From DAOTUL01 sp034437435 (lineage in GTDB: Bacteria > Chloroflexota > Anaerolineae > Aggregatilineales > Phototrophicaceae), in assembly GCA_964417785.1 (NCBI GenBank), contig CAYQJO010000049.1, positions 1-22,460 on the forward strand: DNA of 22,460 bases, written 5' to 3'. Below the pieces are notes generated by a model, which was not told the origin of the DNA, did no database searches, and worked only from the letters and a program-made list of their open reading frames with translations. How positions within the stretch are numbered: the stretch's first letter is position 1; the number at the start of each line of letters is the position of its first letter. This document shows, one piece after another, positions 8,511 through 15,333 of the stretch. The position numbers and the translations under genes are program-made.

Positions 8511-10886
8511 TTAATTCCGCAGCGGCTTGTTGTTCTGAAGCATATACATCACACGTTCTTGCGTCCTGGGGTCCTGCACCAGTTCCATAAATGCTTTGCG
8601 TTCCAGGTCCAGGATCAACTGTTGGTCCACCCATTGCGGTTCGGTCAGTGCGCCGCCGGTGAGGATCGTCGCCAGTTTCTTGCCGATAAACACATCGTAC
8701 TCGGTGGCATAACCGGCCTCGCGGAACTGTTCCAGACCCAGCAGCAGCGCCGAATAAATCTCGCGACCTGCCGCCCAGACCTTCTCCGGCTCACGCGGTT
8801 GGTAGGTGCGGGCAAACCCGATGGCGAAGTTCCTGGCTTCACCCAGCAGATGTGAACGGTTCATGACGATTTTGTCAGCCGGTGCCAACAACCCCATCTC
8901 GCGGGCTTCCATTGCACTCGCGCTGACCTTTCCGGTGGCGATGTTCTCGAAGATTTTTTGCATGGCCGGGAGAACGTAAGCACCAGCGCTGGCGACCGGG
9001 TTGACCACGCGCCGCACCAGTTCCTTACAGCCACCGCCCGCCGGGATCAGACCGACACCGACCTCGACCAGACCCGCATACAGTTCGACATGAGCGACGG
9101 TAGCGGCCCCCGCCATCATCATCTCACTGCCACCGCCCAACGCCATGTTGAAGGGTGCCGTGATGACAGGTTTGGGGGCGTAGCGCAGCGCCTGCGTCAG
9201 GTTTTGTAAATCGACCAGCAGTTTCTCAATGCCTTCGGGACCGGACCCCATCGCGTCCATCAGGTTCGCACCGATGGAGAAGCGTTCGGCGTCGTTGCCG
9301 ATCACCAGCGCCACGTATTCATCACGGTTCAGGAGCTTGAGTGCTTCATGACCGATCTCGATGAAGCCGCCGGTGATGGTGTTTTGCTTGGTAGTGAACT
9401 CCCACAACAGCACACCGTCGCCAATATCGTAAACCGTGCCGTGACCGTTGCTGGCAAGTTCGCGCTCGGATGCCTGCAAATCCGCGATGGTGATTTCCAG
9501 CGGGTGCTTCTCCAGCGGCACATATCGGCCTGCCTGCGGGCTGTAATAGCCGATGACCTTGCCCCGGTCGTCCGTCTGATAGAAAGTCTTGTTGCCGTCG
9601 GCCACCATCTGCTTGACCCAACCGGCGACAGTGTAACCATCGGCCTCGAAGCGCGGGATGGTTTCTTCCACACCAATCGCGTCCCAGATTTCAAACGGGC
9701 CGAGTTCGTGGCCGAAGCCCCATTTCTGGGCGTTGTCGATGTTGACAATCGAGTCGGTGATCTCCGGCACCCGTTTGGAAGCGTAGCTCAGGTAGAAAGC
9801 GTTGTGATGCCAAAGGTATTCACCGGCGCGGTCGTCCTCGTTTATCATCAGGCGAATCCGTTCGCCTGTCGGTTCGACCTTGCGGTGCTTGCCCACGCTC
9901 TCAAAGCGAACTTTGGACGGCGGCTCATGCTCCATCGATTCCAGATTGAGCGCCCATAGCTGTTTATCGCCGCCTTCGCGTCGCATCCAGTAGAAGCCCT
10001 TGTCTGTCTTGCGCCCCAACCAGTTGTTATCCAGCATAGTCCCCGCGACCTGATTAGACCTGGGATGGTTCAATACCTCACGGTCGGGGTCATCGGGGAT
10101 GGCGTCGTAGAGATTGCGGGCCACATGCACGGCGATGTCGAAGCCGATCAGATCGTTCAAATTGAAGGTGGCCGTTTTGGGTCGACCGATCAGCGGGCCG
10201 GTGATGTTATCGACCTCTTCAATCGTGTAGCCATTTTCCAGGGCATAATTCATGGCCTGCATGCCGACCATCGACATGAAGCGGTTGCCAATGAAGTTGG
10301 GCGTGTCCTTGCAGACGACCACACCCTTACCAAGCGCGTGGGTGGCGAAGTCCGTGATGGTTTTGACCACTTGCGGATCGGTGTTGCTGTGCGGAATCAC
10401 TTCCAGCAGGCGCAGATAACGCGGCGGGTTGAAGAAATGGGTCCCCAGGAAGCGCCCCGTGAAATCATCATCCAGGTGTTGGGCGATGTCATGGATGGGC
10501 AGGCCGGATGTATTGGTGCTGATGATCGCACTTGGCTTGACGATCTCCGCCAGTTTCGCCATCAGATTTTGTTTGATGTCCAACCGTTCGACCACAACTT
10601 CGATGATCCAGTCGGCATCGGCCAGTTTGCCCAGATCGTCATCAATATTGCCGGTGCTGATGTTTTGCAGAACCGACTCGGTAAACAACTGGGGTGGCTT
10701 CGATTTGCCGATGTTCTTGAGATTGCCCTCGACAATCGCGTTCCGGTTTCGGTCGCCCGGTTGGGTGTCCTTCGCCGGGATGTCGAGCAGCAGGGTGGGG
10801 ATTCCGACTCCGGCCAGCAGGGTCGCAATGCCGCTGCCCATCGTGCCGGAGCCGATAACTGCTGCTTTCTTGATGTGGTAACCCAT
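8511..10886 (-). CDS. fadN: 3-hydroxyacyl-CoA dehydrogenase/enoyl-CoA hydratase fusion, FadN type
   Basis: Bifunctional beta-oxidation enzyme of 791 residues, the length of Bacillus FadN. The dehydrogenase half comes first, the reverse of E. coli FadB. It has the NAD-binding GSGTMG (12-17), NTSG (125-128), the catalytic His150 in THFFNPPRYLRLLEVI with partner Glu162, and a C-terminal HCDH domain. The hydratase half (about 480-700) contains ALGGGSEM (582-589) and VEVGVGLIPAGGG, giving the two expected catalytic glutamates, E588 and E608. GGAAAGGA precedes the ATG. It is followed 15 bases later by the thiolase and would form the trifunctional cycle with it. The motif set is complete, so both activities are expected. 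Confidence 0.94.
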   Translation of the reverse strand: MGYHIKKAAVIGSGTMGSGIATLLAGVGIPTLLLDIPAKDTQPGDRNRNAIVEGNLKNIGKSKPPQLFTESVLQNISTGNIDDDLGKLADADWIIEVVVERLDIKQNLMAKLAEIVKPSAIISTNTSGLPIHDIAQHLDDDFTGRFLGTHFFNPPRYLRLLEVIPHSNTDPQVVKTITDFATHALGKGVVVCKDTPNFIGNRFMSMVGMQAMNYALENGYTIEEVDNITGPLIGRPKTATFNLNDLIGFDIAVHVARNLYDAIPDDPDREVLNHPRSNQVAGTMLDNNWLGRKTDKGFYWMRREGGDKQLWALNLESMEHEPPSKVRFESVGKHRKVEPTGERIRLMINEDDRAGEYLWHHNAFYLSYASKRVPEITDSIVNIDNAQKWGFGHELGPFEIWDAIGVEETIPRFEADGYTVAGWVKQMVADGNKTFYQTDDRGKVIGYYSPQAGRYVPLEKHPLEITIADLQASERELASNGHGTVYDIGDGVLLWEFTTKQNTITGGFIEIGHEALKLLNRDEYVALVIGNDAERFSIGANLMDAMGSGPEGIEKLLVDLQNLTQALRYAPKPVITAPFNMALGGGSEMMMAGAATVAHVELYAGLVEVGVGLIPAGGGCKELVRRVVNPVASAGAYVLPAMQKIFENIATGKVSASAMEAREMGLLAPADKIVMNRSHLLGEARNFAIGFARTYQPREPEKVWAAGREIYSALLLGLEQFREAGYATEYDVFIGKKLATILTGGALTEPQWVDQQLILDLERKAFMELVQDPRTQERVMYMLQNNKPLRN

Positions 10887-10937
10887 TCTTTGTCCTTTCC
10901 ATAAACATGACCGGGGCTGCCCACATCGGTGGCCGGA

Positions 10938-11345
10938 TCACACCAGATTACGTTGCTGGTGTTCCTTATGGGTCAGCCTACGAGCCTCTTTTAAACTATC
11001 GACATAGGTAAAATTGACCTTGCGACCGGCCAGCAGGGCAGCACGTTTGAGTCCACCGAAGACGGTCTTCATGGGACGGTCCGCCCCCACGACAATCGTC
11101 AGACCCGCTTTGGGATGCTGGTGTGTGACCACTCTGTGCAGGTGTTTGAGCGCACCCTGCGGGATTTTGATCCGTGCATCGGCGAAATGTGCGATCAAAA
11201 ACACCCGCCCGTGCTGCGAATCGTCCATCAGACGGTAAATCTGCTGGCGAGCCTGATAAAAATCGTCCCAGGTCCACTGGCCGGAAATATCACAGCGTAC
11301 TGTCGATTGGACGGTCGGATCGTCCCAGATAACATCAAAACTCAT
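10938..11345 (-). CDS. Small STAS/SpoIIAA-like protein in the beta-oxidation operon
   Basis: A 135-residue soluble protein of mixed alpha/beta composition. The pattern of beta-strand, a WTWDDFYQA helix, a VFLIAHF strand, a helix and a TIVVGADRPMK strand resembles STAS or SpoIIAA-like single-domain proteins found in Chloroflexota; this is a fold-level guess and I see no catalytic motif. The C-terminus is basic (RRLTHKEHQQR). The ATG has GGAG about 11 bases upstream, and that site is the end of a long nested inverted repeat. It lies between an acyl-CoA dehydrogenase and the FadN-type enzyme, so it is co-transcribed with beta-oxidation genes. Its role there is unknown; a protein-protein regulatory function would fit STAS proteins in general. 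Confidence 0.7.
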   Translation of the reverse strand: MSFDVIWDDPTVQSTVRCDISGQWTWDDFYQARQQIYRLMDDSQHGRVFLIAHFADARIKIPQGALKHLHRVVTHQHPKAGLTIVVGADRPMKTVFGGLKRAALLAGRKVNFTYVDSLKEARRLTHKEHQQRNLV

Positions 11346-11355
11346 CGTTCACACT

Positions 11356-11392
11356 CCACGTATTCACCAGACGGTCTGGTTTTATTACGTGG
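11356..11392 (-). promoter_or_regulatory. Nested palindrome over the ribosome binding site of the STAS-like gene
   Basis: Two inverted repeats share one centre. The outer arms are CCACGTA and TACGTGG (7 bases each, perfect) and the inner arms are ACCAGAC and GTCTGGT (7 bases, perfect, one central base). In minus-strand RNA the outer arm runs into the GGAG of the downstream gene, so folding could hide its ribosome binding site. As DNA, the 15-base inner palindrome has the size and symmetry of a TetR-family operator. Which role applies, if either, is not decidable here. Confidence 0.5.
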
Positions 11393-11421
11393 CCGCGCAT
11401 GCCGGCGTTGCTGGCTCGTAG

Positions 11422-11441
11422 GGACGCCCAACGGGGCGTCC
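11422..11441 (-). repeat. GC-rich hairpin after the acyl-CoA dehydrogenase gene, REP-like
   Basis: A perfect eight-base stem, GGACGCCC and GGGCGTCC, with a four-base loop, beginning six bases after the stop of the second acyl-CoA dehydrogenase. No U-run follows on either strand, so it is not a standard intrinsic terminator. Its compact GC-rich form resembles dispersed intergenic palindromes (REP elements), and it could stabilise the upstream mRNA segment or dampen read-through. Only one copy is seen in this window. Confidence 0.45.
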
Positions 11442-11447
11442 GCCAAT

Positions 11448-12728
11448 TTACGCCAATTCTTTACGGGTATACCCCAGAATCCGGCGGGCGACGATTAGCG
11501 TATTGATCTGGCCGGTGCCTTCGTAGATGTCGTTGATCTTGCCGTCGCGCATCCACTTCTCGACCAGCCATTCACGGCTGTAGCCCATCGGCCCCAGAAT
11601 CTCGACTGCTTTTTGTGTCACCTGGGTGACGGCCTTGCCCGCTTTCACCTTCGCCATAGACGCTTCCAGCGAGTTCGGCTCTTTGGCGTCCAACTGAGCG
11701 ATGGCCCGCAGAGTGAGCAGGTAAGCGGCTTTCATCTCAGCTTCCATGTCCAGCACATCGCGCTGGATGGCGCTCAGCTTGTGATAGGGCTGGTCGTAGG
11801 GGATTTCGATTCCCTCTTCCGCCAGCTTTTCCTTGACGAACTCGACGGCAGCGCGACCGATGCCGAGCGCACCGGCGGCCACCAGTGGACGGCTGGCGTC
11901 GAAGGTCGCCATAGCACCCTTGAAGCCCTGCTGGACTTCCGGGCTGCCCAGAATATTGTCGGCGGGGATACGGGCGTCCTGAAGCGAGATAGCGACGGTA
12001 TTGCTGGCGCGGATACCGTGCTTGATCTCCTCTTTGACGACTGTCACGCCCGGTGTACCGGCTTCGACCACGAAGGGTTTCATCCCGGCACGTCCGGCGC
12101 TGCGATCAACCGTCGCCCACACGATCACCAGACCGTTTGACTCCGCCAATGCCAGGCCGCCGCTGGTGCAGAAGATTTTTTCACCGTTCAAAATCCACTC
12201 GTTGGTGGCTTCATCAAAGACGGCGGTCGTCTGGATGGCGGATGTATCCGACCCGGCACCCGGTTCGGTCATCGCCATCGCGCCCCACACCGGTTGATCG
12301 CCTTCCGCGAAACGGGTGAGGAATCGGATTTTCTGGTCTTTGGTGCCGACGGCTTCGATGGCAGAACCACCCAGCGCCGCACTCGGCAGACACAGATAAA
12401 TCCCGGCATCGCCCCAGGAGAGCATCTCGACCAGCTTCATCATGCGCAGATAGTAGCTGCTCGGACCTTTGCGCTCGCTCGACTCCGTTGGTTGCTCCTG
12501 ATCCAGCTTTTCCAGCGTCTTCTTTTGCATACTGCTGAGAATAGGCCACATCTGCTCGAAGAAGGCGGTAGGGCGCTCGTGTTCGTTCTCATCCATCTCC
12601 CGTGAGAACGGACGCATGGTGGTATCCGCGATGAACTTCACCATCTGCGTAAGCTGCTCGATGCTTTCGGGAATTTCAAAATTGATTCCAGCAGCAATTT
12701 TTTCACTTGTATTGTTGTTTAACATCAT
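11448..12728 (-). CDS. Acyl-CoA dehydrogenase (catalytic type)
   Basis: FAD-dependent first step of beta-oxidation, introducing the trans-2 double bond in acyl-CoA. From the ATG at 12728 the protein has 426 residues. The flavin/substrate segment MTEPGAGSD (153-161) and NGEKIFCTSG (181-190) are canonical, and the catalytic base is Glu403 in DIYEGTGQIN. A charged segment near 65-90 is longer than in short-chain enzymes. The frame stays open to 12914, inside the upstream gene, but GAGGGATCA directly before 12728 fixes the start; the adjacent ATG at 12725 is equally possible. It begins ten bases after the stop of a second, atypical acyl-CoA dehydrogenase, suggesting coupled synthesis and perhaps one complex. 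Confidence 0.92.
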   Translation of the reverse strand: MMLNNNTSEKIAAGINFEIPESIEQLTQMVKFIADTTMRPFSREMDENEHERPTAFFEQMWPILSSMQKKTLEKLDQEQPTESSERKGPSSYYLRMMKLVEMLSWGDAGIYLCLPSAALGGSAIEAVGTKDQKIRFLTRFAEGDQPVWGAMAMTEPGAGSDTSAIQTTAVFDEATNEWILNGEKIFCTSGGLALAESNGLVIVWATVDRSAGRAGMKPFVVEAGTPGVTVVKEEIKHGIRASNTVAISLQDARIPADNILGSPEVQQGFKGAMATFDASRPLVAAGALGIGRAAVEFVKEKLAEEGIEIPYDQPYHKLSAIQRDVLDMEAEMKAAYLLTLRAIAQLDAKEPNSLEASMAKVKAGKAVTQVTQKAVEILGPMGYSREWLVEKWMRDGKINDIYEGTGQINTLIVARRILGYTRKELA

Positions 12729-12738
12729 TGATCCCTCG

Positions 12739-13830
12739 CTAAACAATTGCCAGTCCGTCGAAGGTGGGGAAGCCGCGCCCGTTGCGCAGCCAGCGCTCCG
12801 CCGGATACTCACGGATGAAGCCATAGCCGCCCAACGTCTGCACACCGCTGTCGGTGGCGAAGAGAACTGCTTTATCAGCGTACTGACGGGCGAGATAGGC
12901 TTCTCGTGTTGCATCCTGGCCTTGATCGAGCTTCCAGGCTGCCTCCCATGCCATCAAACGCGCACCGTCCACCTCAACGGCAACTTCCGCCAGCATGAAG
13001 GCGATAGCTTGATTCTGAGCGATAGGCTTGCCGAACTGCACCCGCTCTTTGGCATATTCACGGGCGTATTCTGAAGCGGCACGGGCCACACCCACCGCCA
13101 TCGCCGCCAGTGCAACATTGCTGCGGTCCAGAATGGTCTGGAAATTGATGCCGACTGATCCGCCCAGGCGGTCGGTCGCTTTCACCCCGTTGAGGTTGAT
13201 ACGATAGGTCGGCAGCGCACGCAGACCCATCAGCATTTCGCGTTTTTCGATGCTGAAACCCTCGGCGGTAGTTTCGATGATAAATGCCTCCGTCGCCCCT
13301 GATTCGGTGTTACGGGCGTACACCAGCATATGGGTGGCCGATTCGGCCAGCGGCACATAGGCTTTGACTCCGTTCAGTGTGAAGCCGTCCTCGCCGGGTG
13401 TAGCGGTGGTCTTCAAATTGTGCGGGTCGAAGGTGATGGCTGGTTCCAGCAGGGCCGCCGTCGCCGGGGCGAAGTCCTCTTCCAGGAACATCGGCAGCAG
13501 TTCTTCGCGTTGTTCCGCCGTGCCGAAAAGCGTCACGGGATAGGCAAACAACGCCGGGGTCAGGATGTGCATGGCGGATGCCAGTTCACCGAAAGCCAGT
13601 TCTTCGGCGGCCAGCGCACCCGTCAGGGCGCTCAGTTCACCGAAACCGCCCAGTTCCTCCGGGATGGACGAGGGGATAATGCCCATCTGCCAGCCCATCT
13701 CGATAACATCCATATCCGGTTCGCTGGCCTCGTCGGCTTCGTGTGCGATGGTCCGTACATCGCGGGTGGCAAAGCGCCGGATCGTTTCAACCAGCAGTTG
13801 CTGGTCCTCGGTAGGGGTAAAGGAGATCAT
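12739..13830 (-). CDS. Acyl-CoA dehydrogenase-like protein lacking the catalytic glutamate
   Basis: A 363-residue protein with the three-part acyl-CoA dehydrogenase fold: an N-terminal helical domain, a middle beta domain with FTLNGVKAYVPLAESA, and a C-terminal helical domain with RVQFGKPIAQNQAIAFMLAE and GGYGFIREYPAERWLRN. Two features are odd. The expected MTEPxAGSD flavin segment is replaced by ALLEPAITFDPHN, and the C-terminus ends in FPTFDGLAIV, where the catalytic IYEGT-Q motif should be; Asp358 occupies the Glu position and the final helix is missing. GGAGG ends eight bases before the ATG and overlaps the tetR stop codon. In actinobacterial sterol degradation, acyl-CoA dehydrogenases act as heterotetramers with one inactive subunit, which this gene pair resembles. 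Independent low activity with Asp is an alternative. Confidence 0.9.
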   Translation of the reverse strand: MISFTPTEDQQLLVETIRRFATRDVRTIAHEADEASEPDMDVIEMGWQMGIIPSSIPEELGGFGELSALTGALAAEELAFGELASAMHILTPALFAYPVTLFGTAEQREELLPMFLEEDFAPATAALLEPAITFDPHNLKTTATPGEDGFTLNGVKAYVPLAESATHMLVYARNTESGATEAFIIETTAEGFSIEKREMLMGLRALPTYRINLNGVKATDRLGGSVGINFQTILDRSNVALAAMAVGVARAASEYAREYAKERVQFGKPIAQNQAIAFMLAEVAVEVDGARLMAWEAAWKLDQGQDATREAYLARQYADKAVLFATDSGVQTLGGYGFIREYPAERWLRNGRGFPTFDGLAIV

Positions 13831-13834
13831 CGCT

Positions 13835-14461
13835 CTATTTCCTCCGCAATGAATTTAAGAAATTTTCAGCAATCATATTGGCGATGGATTCGCCGTCCAG
13901 GCGTCCATCTTTGCGATACCACACGGCCACCCAGTTCTGAGCACCGAGCATGATTTTGGCGAAGATGGTTTCGTCCACCGGGCGAAACTCACCGTTGGTG
14001 ATCCCCTCATGGATGACCTGTAAGAAAAGCGCTTCAAAATAGGCGCGGCGGGCGAAAAATGCATCACGGCGGGTGATGAGTTCTTTGTACAGGGCATTGC
14101 TCGGTTTGAGGTTCATGAGCGGGCGAATCTCGAAGATCATAGCGACACCCACGCCGGTGTGTTCCGTCAGACCGATGATGTGCAGACGGACCATCTCGGT
14201 CAACTTTTCCGCGCAGGATGCCCCCGATTCTACGATGGGTTCCAGTTGTTCAATGACATGTTCCAGGCCGCCTTCCAGCACGGCGAGGATCAGGGCGTCT
14301 TTGTTGGGGAAATGGTGGTAAAGGCTGGCCGCGGTCAGATTGACGCGACCGGCGATGTCTTTCATGGTGGTGGCCTCGTAGCCCTGGTGGTGCATGACGT
14401 CGGCTGCGGCCAATAGAATATCTTCCCGGTTGACGCTCTGGTCAGCGGGCTTGCGTGCCAT
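13835..14461 (-). CDS. TetR family regulator of the beta-oxidation operon
   Basis: A 208-residue TetR-type repressor. The N-terminal helix-turn-helix domain (about 11-58) shows the family pattern ILLAAADVMHHQGYEATTM, DIAGRVNLTAASLYHHF and NKDAL. The C-terminal ligand domain ends with LGAQNWVAVWYRKDG and LDGESIANMIAENFL, as in KstR2/FadR-like regulators of fatty-acid or sterol catabolism. It is the first gene of the operon, with its own sigma70-type promoter, and its stop codon lies four bases before the next gene. By analogy with other TetR regulators heading fatty-acid operons, it would repress its own transcript and be released by acyl-CoA; this is inferred from position. AAGGGG precedes the ATG. 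Confidence 0.92.
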   Translation of the reverse strand: MARKPADQSVNREDILLAAADVMHHQGYEATTMKDIAGRVNLTAASLYHHFPNKDALILAVLEGGLEHVIEQLEPIVESGASCAEKLTEMVRLHIIGLTEHTGVGVAMIFEIRPLMNLKPSNALYKELITRRDAFFARRAYFEALFLQVIHEGITNGEFRPVDETIFAKIMLGAQNWVAVWYRKDGRLDGESIANMIAENFLNSLRRK

Positions 14462-14504
14462 CGGCAGCGCCCCTTTCGATGAAAATTAATCTAACGCTGA
14501 TTCG

Positions 14505-14532
14505 ATTATAGAATATCCAACTGGGGAGTCAA
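14505..14532 (-). promoter_or_regulatory. Strong sigma70-type promoter of the tetR/beta-oxidation operon
   Basis: TTGACT (14532-14527) and a consensus TATAAT (14510-14505) are spaced by 16 bases on the minus strand, 44 bases before the tetR ATG. Transcription would begin near 14497. A short imperfect dyad (AATC, seven bases, GATT at 14488-14502) spans this start point and is a weak operator candidate. Confidence 0.75.
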
Positions 14533-14539
14533 GCAAGGC

Positions 14540-15325
14540 TCACCCGCCACTCATCTGGCGACACTGGCGGGCGGCTTCAAACAGGACGACACCGGCGGCC
14601 ACCGCTGCATTGAGCGATTCGGTTTGGGCCGCCATCGGGATTGAGAGGGACTGGCTGGCAATCTGGTGCATGGCTTTGCTGGCACCGTGCGCCTCATTGC
14701 TGACCACAATCGCCCAGGGACGGGTCCAATCCACTGCGTCGTAGGACATATCAGCTTCAGCGGCGGTGACATAGACTGCCAGATTGGCACAGTATTGCTC
14801 AATCTCGCCGCGACTCGCGCCGACAATGGGCAGCCGAAAATGTGCGCCCATGCCGCTGCGCAGGACTTTAGGGTTATAGGGGTCCGCGCTGCCTGGTTCG
14901 AGCAAAATCGCAACCTGGACGCCAGCAGCGGCAGCGGTGCGCAGCATGGTCCCCAGATTGCCGGGATCGCGAATGTTATCCAGAATCAGCACACGCTCCG
15001 GTTCACGGGGAAGCTGTGGATGGGGCATGGGAAAGACACCGACAACGCCCTGGGGCTGCTTGGTGTCGCTGACATGCTGCATCACCTCACTGTTGACTGG
15101 CAGCATTTGCACCGATCGGTCTTGCAGTGTGGCAATCAGATCGTAATCGGCGAAGGTCGGTTCGTAGAGGATAAACACCGGCTTGTGACCGCGTTCAACT
15201 GCATCGCGCACCAGTCGCGTGCCTTCCAGAGCGATCTTGCGCTCTTTCAGACGGGCACGCGGGCGATTTTGCAGGCTGTAGGCCAGTTTCACGCGGTCAT
15301 TTTGCAGGCTGGTAATCGTATCCAC
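14540..15325 (-). CDS. SpoU/TrmH family RNA 2'-O-methyltransferase
   Basis: SAM-dependent RNA ribose methyltransferase of the SPOUT (trefoil knot) class, 261 residues. A small N-terminal substrate-binding domain (about 1-98, with ALEGTRLVRDAV) precedes the catalytic domain. All three SpoU motifs are present: LDNIRDPGNLGTMLRTA (115-131), IVVSNEAHG (206-214) and SIPMAAQTESLNAAVA (228-243). The layout matches RlmB/TsnR-like 23S rRNA enzymes, but the target nucleotide cannot be assigned. The start is GTG, with AGGA seven bases upstream overlapping the stop codon of the preceding phosphodiesterase gene. The tetR promoter begins just after its stop. Confidence 0.92.
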   Translation of the reverse strand: MDTITSLQNDRVKLAYSLQNRPRARLKERKIALEGTRLVRDAVERGHKPVFILYEPTFADYDLIATLQDRSVQMLPVNSEVMQHVSDTKQPQGVVGVFPMPHPQLPREPERVLILDNIRDPGNLGTMLRTAAAAGVQVAILLEPGSADPYNPKVLRSGMGAHFRLPIVGASRGEIEQYCANLAVYVTAAEADMSYDAVDWTRPWAIVVSNEAHGASKAMHQIASQSLSIPMAAQTESLNAAVAAGVVLFEAARQCRQMSGG

Positions 15326-15333
15326 TGAATATC

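Noticed and set aside
10887..10937. CCAC/GTGG dyad between the STAS-like gene and fadN
   Set aside because: A four-base stem in a GC-rich gap is expected by chance, and no U-run or operator-like symmetry accompanies it.
12729..12914. 62-residue N-terminal extension of the second acyl-CoA dehydrogenase
   Set aside because: It lies almost wholly inside the upstream gene in another frame; a good ribosome binding site precedes the ATG at 12728, where the family-like sequence begins.
12739..13830. Upstream acyl-CoA dehydrogenase as a truncated pseudogene
   Set aside because: The frame is intact, it has the best-spaced ribosome binding site in the operon, and the ending FDGLAIV reads as a defined C-terminus, not a frameshift tail. 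No missing helix sequence was seen in the next frames before the following gene starts.
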